A DNA stretch of 64,000 nt from an uncultured Veillonella sp. (GCA_900538355.1 UPXS01000005.1:71130-135129); one strand, 5' to 3'. Positions 27,412-36,953 are shown, counted from the stretch's first letter. Translations and numbers: made by a program. The notes: generated from the letters alone by a model not told the origin.

Positions 27412-27446
27412 GGGTACCCCACTCTTTCTACATATAAATAAAATAA

Positions 27447-27476
27447 GAAAAAAGTGCCATAGTAAGATGACACCTT
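27447..27476 (-). terminator. Intrinsic terminator after dusB
   Basis: A 9-bp stem with two wobble pairs (AAGGTGTCA with TGGCACTTT on the minus strand) runs into T6. It separates dusB from greA-lysS. Confidence 0.75.
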
Positions 27477-27537
27477 ATCTTTCATTTCTAAATTATCTCA
27501 ACCATTATATAAAAATACTGTACATTTGTCAATCTGA

Positions 27538-28524
27538 CTACATTTCAGACAGTATTTTACGATATGATTCTAGCTCATTGTGAAAGCTTGTTACGGTATG
27601 AATTGTATTCACACGATTGCGCCAATAGGCAGATTCAGGAAGCCCTTTCATATACCAGCCTGCATGGGTTCGTATTTCCTTAACAGCCATACTCTCCCCC
27701 TTATATTGACACAATAGATCAAAATGCTTTAACAGCATGTCGAGACGTTCAATATCAGTTGGCACCGGTAACACTTCACCAGTCGCTAAATAATGGTGAA
27801 TGCGTCCAAAGATCCAAGGGTTGCCCTGTGCACCACGACCTACCATTACCGCATCACATCCCGTTTCATCGAGCATGCGCTTCGCATCCTCTGGTTCCAC
27901 GATATCACCATTGCCAATAACTGGTACAGATACAGCCTCTTTTACAGCCTTAATATAGGACCAGTCCGCATGACCACTGTACATTTGTTCCTTCGTACGA
28001 CCATGTACAGCAATAGCTGCGACCCCCGTAGATTCGATGCGCTTTGCAAAGTCTACTACATTGATGGATTCACTATCCCAACCAATGCGCATTTTCACCG
28101 TCACAGGTACATCAACAGCCTTAACTGCCGCCTCTGCTACGCGTGCCGCCAAATCAGGATTCTTCATAAGTGCAGAGCCATCCCCTGAGGAAACAACTTT
28201 TTTAACAGGACAGCCCATATTGATATCTACGATATCTGCGCCCGCATCAGCTACAACCTTTGCTCCGATGGCAATCGCCTCTGGATTAGACCCAAAGATT
28301 TGCATAGAAACAGGACGTTCCATATCTTCAAGGCGCAACAATTCATGAGTGCGTTCATTTTTATATTTAATACCCATAGCACTTACCATTTCGGTACATA
28401 CCAAGGCAGCGCCATGCTCTTTAGCAAGTAAACGATAGGCAATATCGCTAACCCCGGCCATTGGCGCTAATATGGCTTGTCCATCAATTTTGACGGATCC
28501 TATTTGCCATTGTTTATTATTCAT
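27538..28524 (-). CDS. dusB: tRNA-dihydrouridine synthase (DusB type)
   Basis: Flavin enzyme that reduces uridines in tRNA D-loops. The 328-residue product has the TIM-barrel N-terminus APMAGVSDIAYRLLAKE, the DINMGCPVKKVVSSGDGSALM motif with the catalytic Cys (about residue 106), KMRIGWD, AVHGRTKEQMYSGHADW and GNGDI, as in DusB. It is transcribed separately from coaX (terminator upstream) and followed by its own terminator. Confidence 0.95.
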   Translation of the reverse strand: MNNKQWQIGSVKIDGQAILAPMAGVSDIAYRLLAKEHGAALVCTEMVSAMGIKYKNERTHELLRLEDMERPVSMQIFGSNPEAIAIGAKVVADAGADIVDINMGCPVKKVVSSGDGSALMKNPDLAARVAEAAVKAVDVPVTVKMRIGWDSESINVVDFAKRIESTGVAAIAVHGRTKEQMYSGHADWSYIKAVKEAVSVPVIGNGDIVEPEDAKRMLDETGCDAVMVGRGAQGNPWIFGRIHHYLATGEVLPVPTDIERLDMLLKHFDLLCQYKGESMAVKEIRTHAGWYMKGLPESAYWRNRVNTIHTVTSFHNELESYRKILSEM

Positions 28525-28544
28525 ATAATTCTATATCCCCTAAC

Positions 28545-28571
28545 AAAAAGGGTACAGCATAAGCTGTACCC
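28545..28571 (-). terminator. Intrinsic terminator after coaX
   Basis: GGGTACAGC-ATAA-GCTGTACCC is a perfect 9-bp hairpin followed on the minus strand by TTTTTG, about 50 bases past the coaX stop and just before the dusB start. Confidence 0.9.
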
Positions 28572-28618
28572 GAATGTACACTACTTCGTTACATATACGT
28601 AACTATATTATAGTAGCA

Positions 28619-29386
28619 TTATTTATTTCTTTCGTAAATAAGACGTAAGCCTTCTAATGTAAGCATAGGCTCTACGTGGTCAATGCAGTCTGTAGCGCTG
28701 CTGATAAGCTGTGCTAAACCGCCTGTAGCCACAACAGTTACTTGACCGCCCATTTCAGCTTTCATACGAGATACGAGACCTTCTACTTGGCCTACGTAAC
28801 CATAGAACATACCAGATTGCATAGAAGATACGGTGTTGCGACAAATCACTTGACCAGGGTCTCTTACATCAATACGTGGCAATTTAGCAGCCCGTTGGAA
28901 CAGAGCCTCCGCAGAAATTGTGACACCTGGTGTAATAACACCGCCCATATAATCGCCATTGCCTTTAACAGCACAATAGGTAGTAGCTGTACCAAAGTCG
29001 ATAATGATTAAATCACCTTTATATTGTTCATGAGCTGCCACAGCATTTACGATTCGGTCAGCCCCTACTTCACGAGGATTATCGTATTTAATGGCGATGC
29101 CAGTCTTAGTACCAGGTCCAACAATGAGAGGATTTACATTAAAATAACGTAAACATACGCGTTCTAATGTAGGCATCAACGGTGGCACAACTGAGGAAAT
29201 GATGATATCCTTAATATCCTTCACATCAACCTTGCGATCGTGGAAAAATAAGTTCATCATCAACATGCCATATTCATCGGTGGTCCGAACGCGGTCCGTG
29301 GAAATACGCCAGTGACCTACAAGCTCTGTCTTGTCGTATACACCGAGAACAATATTGGTGTTCCCCACATCAATTACTAATAACAT
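28619..29386 (-). CDS. coaX: Type III pantothenate kinase
   Basis: CoaX phosphorylates pantothenate in the first step of coenzyme A synthesis. The 255-residue product shows the ASKHA-fold motifs VIDVGNTNIVLGVY, GPGTKTGIAIKYDNPREVGADRIVNAVAA and IDFGTATTYCAV, plus VTPGVTISAEALF. It follows birA by nine bases; birA-coaX is a common Firmicute pair, linking two cofactors used by carboxylases. A GGAGG site precedes the ATG. Confidence 0.96.
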   Translation of the reverse strand: MLLVIDVGNTNIVLGVYDKTELVGHWRISTDRVRTTDEYGMLMMNLFFHDRKVDVKDIKDIIISSVVPPLMPTLERVCLRYFNVNPLIVGPGTKTGIAIKYDNPREVGADRIVNAVAAHEQYKGDLIIIDFGTATTYCAVKGNGDYMGGVITPGVTISAEALFQRAAKLPRIDVRDPGQVICRNTVSSMQSGMFYGYVGQVEGLVSRMKAEMGGQVTVVATGGLAQLISSATDCIDHVEPMLTLEGLRLIYERNK

Positions 29387-29395
29387 GAATGCCTC

Positions 29396-30370
29396 CTATT
29401 TGCGCGGACGAATTGACACGTCCCCTGCCACAATACGTTTAACTGTCCCATCAGGGATTCTTACTAATAAGTTACCATCTTCATCAATATCTGTAGCCAC
29501 CCCTTCATAGGTATTTCCTGGTGCTCTCACTTCAATTTCCTCACCAAGAGTTACCGATAATTGGCGCCATTCATTTAAGGTTTCCTCAAAGCCACTATCG
29601 AGGACTTCATAATATTGATGTTCTAAGGATTCCAAAATAATTTTAAAAGCTTCTGTCCGTTCAATATCAATGCCTTCCATTGTTAAGGACGTAGCAATTA
29701 ACTTCAATTCTTCTGGAAGTTCTTCTTGCTTAGTCTTAACATTGACACCTATGCCCATAACAATATAGGAAATTTCCTCCATAGAGCCGGACATTTCAGT
29801 CAAAATACCAACTAATTTACGACCATTTACAAGGATATCATTTGGCCATTTAATACCCGCATCTGTAAGGCCCATTTTATGAAATGCCTTTGTTAATGCC
29901 ACGGCAGCCATCAATGTACACTTCGGTGCTTCTACTGGTGCAAAGTCAGGGCGTAAAATGAGACTAAACCATAGACCTTTTCCGAATGGAGAATACCATC
30001 CACGAGATAAACGACCGCGGCCAGCAGCCTGTTCCTCTGTAACAACAACAGTGCCTTCTTCTGCGCCTTGTTGTGCTAAACGACGAGCTTCTAGGTTTGT
30101 AGATTCGGTAGTGTCCATATAGACATACCGTTTGCCAAATACATCTGTTTTTAAGATTTGCTTCATTGCTAACGGACTCAACAAATCAGGTTCCTCCAAT
30201 AATCGATACCCCCTCTTGGTATAAGATTCTATTTTGTAGCCTTTTTGACGTAATGCTTGGATATGCTTCCAAATAGCTGTGCGCGAAACATGACACGCTT
30301 CCGACATATCTTGTCCCGATACGAAACTACCTTGGTTTTGTCTCAAGAATTCTAATACTTCATCACGCAT
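29396..30370 (-). CDS. birA: Bifunctional biotin-protein ligase / biotin operon repressor BirA
   Basis: BirA attaches biotin to carboxylases and, in the long form, represses biotin genes. This 324-residue product is the long form: winged helix-turn-helix at residues 1-62 (ACHVSRTAIWKHIQALRQKG), then the ligase core with GRGRLSRGW (biotin loop), KWPNDILVNGRKLVGILTE and the C-terminal SH3-like domain (LGEEIEVRAPGNTYEGVATD). Presence of the DNA-binding domain predicts biotin-responsive operators, and a candidate lies in its own promoter region. The promoter reads TTGCAT-N17-TACAAT. It is cotranscribed with coaX. Confidence 0.95.
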   Translation of the reverse strand: MRDEVLEFLRQNQGSFVSGQDMSEACHVSRTAIWKHIQALRQKGYKIESYTKRGYRLLEEPDLLSPLAMKQILKTDVFGKRYVYMDTTESTNLEARRLAQQGAEEGTVVVTEEQAAGRGRLSRGWYSPFGKGLWFSLILRPDFAPVEAPKCTLMAAVALTKAFHKMGLTDAGIKWPNDILVNGRKLVGILTEMSGSMEEISYIVMGIGVNVKTKQEELPEELKLIATSLTMEGIDIERTEAFKIILESLEHQYYEVLDSGFEETLNEWRQLSVTLGEEIEVRAPGNTYEGVATDIDEDGNLLVRIPDGTVKRIVAGDVSIRPRK

Positions 30371-30388
30371 AGTTTAGAGCCCCTTTCT

Positions 30389-30408
30389 TTGTCAACCTAG
30401 GTTTACAA
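30389..30408 (-). promoter_or_regulatory. Near-perfect 20-bp palindrome at the birA start site (candidate BirA operator)
   Basis: TTGTCAACCTAGGTTTACAA on the plus strand is symmetric about CTAG with one mismatched pair. It sits directly downstream of the birA -10 box, where transcription should begin. The minus-strand half TTGTAAACC equals the BirA half-site known from other bacteria, but the two halves are 2 bases apart instead of about 14-16. Confidence 0.55.
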
Positions 30409-30412
30409 TTCG

Positions 30413-30441
30413 ATTGTACAAGTGTACCCTATAAAATGCAA
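30413..30441 (-). promoter_or_regulatory. Sigma-70-type promoter of birA-coaX
   Basis: Minus-strand TTGCAT and TACAAT with a 17-base spacer, about 45 bases upstream of the birA start and back to back with the thrE promoter. Confidence 0.65.
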
Positions 30442-30461
30442 GGATTATTTAAAATAATTAA

Positions 30462-30470
30462 TGGTATAAT
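30462..30470 (+). promoter_or_regulatory. Extended -10 promoter of thrE
   Basis: Plus-strand TGG-TATAAT, an extended -10 box about 70 bases upstream of the thrE ATG; the -35 region is weak. It is divergent from the birA promoter about 20 bases away. Confidence 0.55.
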
Positions 30471-30541
30471 ACATGTAGTATTAAGTTATACCGTATACAA
30501 AAGATAACAATTGTATAGTCTATCATTATCTGGGGAGATAT

Positions 30542-31885
30542 ATGCAACAATTTACATTAGAAGAAAAAAATGAAGTTCTAGAGAACCCATTTATCCATAT
30601 TCACAGAAAACTTGATGTTCTATTAAACATAGGCAAGCTACTTATGGAATGTGGTGCAGATACAAATCGAATCATTGAAGAGATGTTAAAAGCCGCCACA
30701 TTTATGGGTATTCCTCATAATTACTTAAATATTCATATTTCATATACTACCATCATGGTAAATCTATTGCATAAAGAGCGTTCCATAACAGTTTTTAGAA
30801 AAACACCGGTGCACGTTCCTAATATGGCCATGATCAATGCCGTATCTAAACTTACATGGCGTGCCTTTGAACGACATTACTCGCTCACTACCTATGAACA
30901 ACTCATTTCAAAATTAGATTGTACCATTCCTGTATATCCTGATTGGGTAAAAGGTATTGCATGTGCCCTAGGTTCTGCAGGCCTCGCCTTTCTATATAGT
31001 GGTGATATAATAGCCTTCATAGTAACAATTATATGCTCTCTCATTGGCTATTTCACACGAACGCTAGCCGTACGCTTTGGTTGTAATGAATATGTAGGTA
31101 TTGCATTAGGTGGATTTGCCGCTATGGTTTCTGCCTACGGTTTCTATTCACATATTGAACAGGATTCATTAGTTTATGTTCTTGTATGCTGTACCTTATT
31201 TATGATTCCAGGGGTACCGCTTATTAATGCCGTCATTGATACAATAAACAACCATATCTTATCGGGCATTACACGAGCCATTAGAACAATTCTCATCGTA
31301 GGTAGTATGACCTTAGGTATGGCCATGGCCTTATACTTTAATCCAATGCCTGCATTTAGTTTTGTAGACATTAAACCTCATGTACTATCCATTGAACAGA
31401 TTATAGGTTCTTTTATGGCCGCTGCGTCATTTGCAGTTTTATTTAATGCGCCTGTACGCCTCTTGCTCTCAATTGGTATCGGCGGTGTATTATGTGTATT
31501 TATTCGTAATTTACTAGCTGTTGAATTAGGATTCTCTATTGCTGGGGCCACCTTTGTAGGGGCCGCCGTGATGAGTATTATTTATGTAAAAGTTTCTACC
31601 TGGCTTAAAACATCTAGTACGATCATTATCGTTCCGTCTGCTATCGCATTAATGCCAGGGATTCTATATTATCGTTTTCTATTCGATATTCTTCACATCA
31701 ATGCACTCAATGAATCCGGCCTTGTTTATATGGTACAAAATGGCGTAACAGGTATTTTAACCATCGTTGGCATCGCTGTAGGTGTGGCCATACCGCATGT
31801 ATTAGCACAGAAATACTTAAAATCACTTAAGGAACGTCGCATACAAGAATATTTAGCAACCCGTCACATCCATGATGGACAATAA
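30542..31885 (+). CDS. thrE: Threonine/serine exporter family protein (ThrE, both halves fused)
   Basis: Predicted inner-membrane exporter of threonine/serine or related small acids. The 447-residue product contains the N-terminal DUF1212 part (KLLMECGADTNRIIEEML, then five helices from about residue 135) and the C-terminal DUF3815 part (from about 290, INKVQ-like VFIRNLLAVELGFSIAGATFVGA, IVPSAIALMPGILYYRF). In some bacteria these are two proteins (YjjP and YjjB); here they are one. The ATG has GGGGAG upstream. It is one of three plus-strand genes in the window, divergent from birA. Confidence 0.88.
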   Translation: MQQFTLEEKNEVLENPFIHIHRKLDVLLNIGKLLMECGADTNRIIEEMLKAATFMGIPHNYLNIHISYTTIMVNLLHKERSITVFRKTPVHVPNMAMINAVSKLTWRAFERHYSLTTYEQLISKLDCTIPVYPDWVKGIACALGSAGLAFLYSGDIIAFIVTIICSLIGYFTRTLAVRFGCNEYVGIALGGFAAMVSAYGFYSHIEQDSLVYVLVCCTLFMIPGVPLINAVIDTINNHILSGITRAIRTILIVGSMTLGMAMALYFNPMPAFSFVDIKPHVLSIEQIIGSFMAAASFAVLFNAPVRLLLSIGIGGVLCVFIRNLLAVELGFSIAGATFVGAAVMSIIYVKVSTWLKTSSTIIIVPSAIALMPGILYYRFLFDILHINALNESGLVYMVQNGVTGILTIVGIAVGVAIPHVLAQKYLKSLKERRIQEYLATRHIHDGQ

Positions 31886-31920
31886 AAAAGAGCTGGTCTC
31901 CAAGGAGATCAGCTCTTTTT
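31884..31920. terminator. Bidirectional terminator between thrE and ftsH
   Basis: AGAGCTGGTCTCC and GGAGATCAGCTCT form a 13-bp hairpin with one wobble, flanked by A-run and T-run. It serves the converging thrE (plus) and ftsH (minus) transcripts. Confidence 0.92.
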
Positions 31921-31936
31921 ATTTGGATAGTATCCA

Positions 31937-33865
31937 TTATTTAATTTCATTAGAAGGTGTTTCACTAGGAGCTTCCACTGTAGAAGTGTGCTCATTAGCT
32001 TCAACAACCTCTGGTACTACAATCCCTGCCGCTTCTAACGTAGCTTTAGGTTCCTCTGTTTCAGGGGCTTTTGTTGTACCATATTTGTAAAGATTATCTA
32101 CCGCTTTTGCATCGATTGTTTCTTCCTCTAATAGAGCATTTGCCATATCATGTAAGAATTTTTCGTTGTCGCTTAGAAGTTTTGTTACATCTTTATAAGC
32201 ATCTTCAACGATACGATGAATTTCAGTATCGATTTTTGCAGCGATTTCTTCACTGTAGTTGCGTTCATGGCCAAGGTTTTTACCCAAGAATACTTGTTCT
32301 TGTTGTTCACCAAATACGATTGGACCAAGCTCATCGCTCATGCCCCAACGCGTTACCATGGCGCGCGCTGTATTCGTTACACTTTGAAGGTCCCCAGAAG
32401 CACCTGTACTGATTTCGTCCAAAATCAAGGCCTCTGCCACACGACCACCAAGAGCTACTCGAATATCAGCTAATAATTGAGATTTTGTTTTGTAATTTTG
32501 TTCCTCTGTAGGAAGCATCATAGTGTAACCACCTGCTGCACCACGAGGAATAATTGTTACCTTATGAACAGGATCTGCATGAGGCAATAAATGTGCCACG
32601 ATAGCATGACCAGATTCATGGTACGCAGTTAACTTGCGATCCTTATCACTCACAATGTGACTGCGGCGTTCAGGACCCATGCTAACCTTTTCACTAGCTT
32701 CTTCAACTTCAGCCATAGTGATTACTTTTTTGTTAAGACGAGCCGCTAATAAAGCCGCTTCATTTAACAGATTGCTTAAGTCAGCACCAGTAAAGCCTGG
32801 TGTTTTCTTCGCAATTGTTTTCAAGTCTACATCGTCAGCCAACGGCTTGTTACGAGCGTGAACTTTTAAGATTGCTTCACGACCGCGTAAGTCTGGACGA
32901 CCTACGATAACTTGACGGTCAAAACGACCTGGACGCAAGAGCGCTGGATCTAGAATATCTGGGCGGTTTGTAGCTGCGATAGTAATAATACCTTCGTTAG
33001 CACCGAAGCCATCCATTTCAACGAGCAATTGGTTCAATGTTTGTTCACGTTCATCGTGACCACCACCAAGACCTGCGCCACGTTGGCGACCAACCGCATC
33101 AATTTCGTCGATGAAGATGATACATGGCGCATTCTTTTTTGCTTGTGTGAAAAGATCACGTACACGAGATGCACCAACACCTACGAACATTTCTACGAAG
33201 TCAGAACCAGAAATTGTGAAGAATGGTACGCCTGCTTCACCAGCAACAGCTTTAGCAAGCAATGTTTTACCTGTACCCGGAGGTCCCGCTAACAATACAC
33301 CTTTCGGAATTTTAGCACCGATAGCTGTAAATTTGCCTGGGTCCTTCAAGAATTCTACGACTTCTTCTAATTCTTGTTTTGCTTCTTCCGCACCTGCTAC
33401 ATCTTTGAAGCTAACCTTTACATTACCTTCACCCATCAATTTAGCACGGCTTTTACCAAAGTTCATCACTCGGCCACCGCCACCTTGTGTTTGTTGCATG
33501 ATGAAGAAGAACAACACAACCAAGATAATAATAGGAATAGCAGACCCTAAAAGGCTCATCCACCAAGCAGGTTGCTCAGGTGGGGCTGCTGTAATTTCTA
33601 CGCCATTATCTTGTAATGTTTTAATTAATGTTTCATCACTTGGCGCATAAGAATTGAATTCTGTTCCATTTTTTAGTTTACCTTTAATACCATGATCATT
33701 GGTAATCGTTACGGACTCAACCTTTTTCTGTTGTACTTGTTGAATAAATCCTGTGTAACTTAATTCAGATTTATTCGCACTTTGACCAGAGAAAGCGTCA
33801 ATGGCGATAACGAAAGCGGCAATGATAAGTAAATAAAGGACGATATTTTTTGTAAATCGACCCAA
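31937..33865 (-). CDS. ftsH: ATP-dependent zinc metalloprotease FtsH
   Basis: Membrane-anchored AAA+ protease that degrades misfolded membrane and some regulatory proteins. The 642-residue product has two N-terminal membrane segments (residues about 8-25 and 107-125) around a short extracytoplasmic domain, the AAA module with Walker A GPPGTGKT and Walker B CIIFIDEIDAVG, pore motif FVEMFVGVGA, second region of homology, and the zinc site HESGH. The C-terminal 30 residues are Glu/Thr/Pro-rich. It is the last gene of the divIC-S1-ppx-tilS-hpt-ftsH run, the same order as in Bacillus apart from ppx. Confidence 0.98.
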   Translation of the reverse strand: MGRFTKNIVLYLLIIAAFVIAIDAFSGQSANKSELSYTGFIQQVQQKKVESVTITNDHGIKGKLKNGTEFNSYAPSDETLIKTLQDNGVEITAAPPEQPAWWMSLLGSAIPIIILVVLFFFIMQQTQGGGGRVMNFGKSRAKLMGEGNVKVSFKDVAGAEEAKQELEEVVEFLKDPGKFTAIGAKIPKGVLLAGPPGTGKTLLAKAVAGEAGVPFFTISGSDFVEMFVGVGASRVRDLFTQAKKNAPCIIFIDEIDAVGRQRGAGLGGGHDEREQTLNQLLVEMDGFGANEGIITIAATNRPDILDPALLRPGRFDRQVIVGRPDLRGREAILKVHARNKPLADDVDLKTIAKKTPGFTGADLSNLLNEAALLAARLNKKVITMAEVEEASEKVSMGPERRSHIVSDKDRKLTAYHESGHAIVAHLLPHADPVHKVTIIPRGAAGGYTMMLPTEEQNYKTKSQLLADIRVALGGRVAEALILDEISTGASGDLQSVTNTARAMVTRWGMSDELGPIVFGEQQEQVFLGKNLGHERNYSEEIAAKIDTEIHRIVEDAYKDVTKLLSDNEKFLHDMANALLEEETIDAKAVDNLYKYGTTKAPETEEPKATLEAAGIVVPEVVEANEHTSTVEAPSETPSNEIK

Positions 33866-33955
33866 AAGATTACCCCTTTCAATAATAATTTTTAGTTGTA
33901 TAAACGAATTGAGTACATCTCATTGAGAGATGCACTCATATATTATATCATATTT

Positions 33956-34501
33956 TTAATTTTGATACATTTCTTCCTTCAAAATACCGATATATGGTAA
34001 ATGACGATATTTTTCAGCGTAGTCTAAACCATAACCGATAACAAAGTAATCAGGAATAATAAAGCCTACATAGTCAACATTTACATCCACCTTACGGCGA
34101 TCTGGTTTATTCAACAACGCTGCAAGGCGTACGCTTTTAGCACCACGAGCATGTAAATTTTCTAATAAATAATGTAATGTTGTACCAGTATCTACGATAT
34201 CTTCAACAACGAGTACATGCTTACCCTCTACAGAGCGATCCAAATCTTTTAAAATTCGTACTACCCCTGTACTTGTTGTGCCGCTACCATAGCTAGAGCA
34301 AGAAATAAAGTCAAAACTTACATCTACACTATCATCAATAGCGCGTGCTAAGTCTGTAAAGAAAACGACAGCTCCCTTTAATACCCCTACAAGCACGACA
34401 GATTCATTCTTATAGTCTTCGCTAATTGCTTTACCCAACTCTGCTACACGAGCTTGTAATTGTTCCGCCGTATATAAAATCTCTTTTGCATCTTGATGCA
34501 T
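33956..34501 (-). CDS. hpt: Hypoxanthine phosphoribosyltransferase
   Basis: Converts hypoxanthine and guanine to IMP and GMP in purine salvage. The 181-residue product shows the PRPP-binding loop VLVVEDIVDTGTTLHYLL (about residues 100-117), the VGVLKGAVVFFTDLARA segment and the C-terminal DYFVIGYGLDYAEKYRHLPYIG. It lies between tilS and ftsH in the conserved Firmicute order. The nearby purine permease remnant suggests that import has changed, but salvage is kept. Confidence 0.97.
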   Translation of the reverse strand: MHQDAKEILYTAEQLQARVAELGKAISEDYKNESVVLVGVLKGAVVFFTDLARAIDDSVDVSFDFISCSSYGSGTTSTGVVRILKDLDRSVEGKHVLVVEDIVDTGTTLHYLLENLHARGAKSVRLAALLNKPDRRKVDVNVDYVGFIIPDYFVIGYGLDYAEKYRHLPYIGILKEEMYQN

Positions 34502-34524
34502 CTATATGACCTCCACGATTCATA

Positions 34525-35523
34525 TTAATGTTCGCAATATACTTTTATTGTATCACATTGAGCGGTTACTTTTATACTTTTAATAGTGAAAGTTTTCTCT
34601 TCCCCGGTGTTAACAATGTCCAGTAATTGCTCTTGATGAGCTGATGTAAGCGTTATATCTGAGTCCACAGCATTCACTAAGTGCTGCCATAAACGCCGTT
34701 GTATCGCCACTGATTCTTGTCGTAAGGCACGACGAGATAAGCTCACCCCATCAGCACCTACAGTCACAAGTTTTTCAAAAGCTTGCTCCGTTAAATCAGA
34801 AATAACTAGTAAATCTTCATGTACGGAATTTCCCAATCTAACAATGGCATCTACTACATTAGGGTTAATAGCTTCTAACTCAGGTATAATGCGATGCCGA
34901 ATCCTATTTCGTTGATATCGCACATCTTCATTCGTACGATCAACACAATAGGCAATCACCTTCACCTCTAAATAAGCCAATAAGGTTTCTTTTGTAACAT
35001 CTAACAGCGGTCTAATTACAGGAGTAGAATATTCAGAGCTTACTACAGACATGCCGGCCAAACCATTTAAGCCCGAACCTCTGATGATATGTGCCAGAAT
35101 CGACTCTGCTTGATCATCCTTATGATGAGCCACCGCAATATAATCATAGTTTTCAGACTTTGCAACCTCTGCAAGCCATTGATACCGTACTTGACGCCCC
35201 ATAGTTTCTTCAGACATTTTTTGTTCCTTGCTCAAGCGAGGCACATCAAATGTAGCAGAATAAAATGGTAATGCTAAAGCTTCCACTTGCTGTTGGAGCC
35301 ACAAGACCTCTTCCTTACTTTCAGGACGAATGCAGTGATCTACGATGGCCACACCTATTTCATACGTTGTATGTCGATGTATGGCAATGTCTTTCAATAA
35401 ATGTAATAGAGCCATTGAATCAGGCCCACCGGAGCAGGCCACTAAGATTCGACTATTTTCGGGAAATAGATTATGCGATTTTAAGGTGTGATTAACGGTT
35501 CGAACGAGTGCTTTCACATTCAC
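34525..35523 (-). CDS. tilS: tRNA(Ile)-lysidine synthase
   Basis: TilS converts the wobble cytidine of tRNA-Ile(CAU) to lysidine, which is needed to decode AUA. The product has the PP-loop ILVACSGGPDSMALLHLL, the HHKDDQAESILAHIIRGSGLNGLAGM motif and the NEDVRYQRNRIRHRIIPEL motif; the C-terminal domain is shorter than in E. coli. I choose GTG at 35523, which has GGAGG nine bases upstream and gives a family-like N-terminus (VNVKALVRTVNHTL). An ATG at 35544 is also in frame. With either start it overlaps the end of ppx. Confidence 0.93.
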   Translation of the reverse strand: MNVKALVRTVNHTLKSHNLFPENSRILVACSGGPDSMALLHLLKDIAIHRHTTYEIGVAIVDHCIRPESKEEVLWLQQQVEALALPFYSATFDVPRLSKEQKMSEETMGRQVRYQWLAEVAKSENYDYIAVAHHKDDQAESILAHIIRGSGLNGLAGMSVVSSEYSTPVIRPLLDVTKETLLAYLEVKVIAYCVDRTNEDVRYQRNRIRHRIIPELEAINPNVVDAIVRLGNSVHEDLLVISDLTEQAFEKLVTVGADGVSLSRRALRQESVAIQRRLWQHLVNAVDSDITLTSAHQEQLLDIVNTGEEKTFTIKSIKVTAQCDTIKVYCEH

Positions 35524-36388
35524 GGGCCATCGCCTCCATACCATCTTGATCGCTCACAAATACATGAGGAACCTCATAGGCATCCATAAAGGACGTCAAA
35601 ATTTCTGCACCGGCTACAATGATATCGGCCCGGCCTGCAGGTAAACCTTTTACCTGCAATCTCTCGTCGCGACTCATATAGCGCAAATTTAGAATAATGC
35701 CCTCTACCGTTTCGCGACTTAATTTATGACCTTGCACCTTTGTACCATCATAATTTTCAAGGCCTAAATCTATAGCAGCTAGCGTCGTTAACGTACCGCC
35801 AATGCCAATAAATTCACCAAATTCGCCTTGAATCATCATTGGGTCCCAAAGAAATCGAGTTTCTTCCCATACCCGTTGAGGGCCTTCGTCAGACATAGAT
35901 TGTAAACGCACCGCTCCGACTGGGTAAGAACGACTCCAATATACGCCTTCTTTATTGCCTAAAGCAAGTTCTGTACTACCTCCACCAATATCGATAGTCG
36001 TATAATGACGACCATCATTCAACTGGTCTCCCAAGGCACCATTAAATCCATAAATTGCTTCTTCATCACCTGATAAAATTCGCCATTCCATAGGGCAGTA
36101 TTCGGTGATTCGCTCCATAAATTCAAGCCCATTTTGAGCCTCACGAACAGCGCTGGTAGCAAAACCAAAGCAATAGTCCGCACCATATTTGTCTGCCAGC
36201 TCCTTAATATCCTTAAAAGCCTGATACGATGCCTCCATTGATTCGGATCGCAATGTGCCATCTGCATTTCGTTGTCCCAACCGAGTAGTCCATAACTGTT
36301 TTGGCTCATAGTGCCATATATTATTTTCATAGGTAGCCAATAATAAGCGCACTGAATTAGATCCAATATCGATAATAGCTAACTTCAT
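35492..36388 (-). CDS. ppx: Ppx/GppA-family phosphatase
   Basis: Exopolyphosphatase / guanosine pentaphosphatase family enzyme. The 298-residue product is a single ASKHA domain pair: IIDIGSNSVRLLLATYE at the N-terminus, FATSAVREAQNG, ILSGDEEAIYGFNGAL, the second phosphate motif TTIDIGGGSTELALG and IGIGGTLTTLAAI. It lacks the C-terminal HD-like domain of long Ppx enzymes, so it belongs to the short class; whether it acts on polyphosphate or pppGpp is not clear. It is inserted between the S1 gene and tilS, a position occupied by other genes in Bacillus. Confidence 0.92.
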   Translation of the reverse strand: MKLAIIDIGSNSVRLLLATYENNIWHYEPKQLWTTRLGQRNADGTLRSESMEASYQAFKDIKELADKYGADYCFGFATSAVREAQNGLEFMERITEYCPMEWRILSGDEEAIYGFNGALGDQLNDGRHYTTIDIGGGSTELALGNKEGVYWSRSYPVGAVRLQSMSDEGPQRVWEETRFLWDPMMIQGEFGEFIGIGGTLTTLAAIDLGLENYDGTKVQGHKLSRETVEGIILNLRYMSRDERLQVKGLPAGRADIIVAGAEILTSFMDAYEVPHVFVSDQDGMEAMARECESTRSNR

Positions 36389-36482
36389 AATCGCTCCTTA
36401 CATAATTAGTATTCCTTTAACACTATTATACTGTTAAAGCCTATACATAAGTAAAGAGATGGCTCAATGCCATCTCTCACTA

Positions 36483-36884
36483 TTAATCTCGACGACCGCC
36501 TCGGCCTCCGCGTTTACCTTCTGTATTGCGTTTTAAATCATGTAATCGTTCATTGCTATCGCGCAAGAAAGATTTCATTTTGGCTTCAAAAGCCTCTGTG
36601 CTTTGTTTAGATTGAACACGACGAGGACGTCGTTCTTCACTTGCTGTCTCTTTAGGCTGTGTCTGACGAATAGAAAGGCCAATTTTGTTACCTTCAATAG
36701 ATAAAACCTTAACCTTTACTGGATCTTCAACCTTTAATACGGTATTAATATCTTCGACATACCCATGAGCTACTTCAGAAATATGAACTAGACCTGTTTG
36801 TTTCTCTCCTAAATCAACAAATACGCCGAACTTTGTAATACCAGATACGGTACCATCAATAATGTTACCAACTTCGATTGCCAT
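36483..36884 (-). CDS. S1 RNA-binding domain protein (YabR-like)
   Basis: Small protein with one S1 domain (residues 1-73: IIDGTVSGITKFGVFVDLGE, GLVHISEVAHGYVEDI, KVLSIEGNKIGLSIR) followed by a basic tail ending GGRGGRRD. It resembles B. subtilis YabR and general stress protein 13, which bind RNA or ribosomes. It sits directly after divIC, as yabR does in Bacillus. Specific role unknown. Confidence 0.88.
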   Translation of the reverse strand: MAIEVGNIIDGTVSGITKFGVFVDLGEKQTGLVHISEVAHGYVEDINTVLKVEDPVKVKVLSIEGNKIGLSIRQTQPKETASEERRPRRVQSKQSTEAFEAKMKSFLRDSNERLHDLKRNTEGKRGGRGGRRD

Positions 36885-36953
36885 GCAACCTCCTAATTAA
36901 TACGGAAACCTCAAACTACAAACTAATGCGAATATAAATCATTAAAGTTGTCC

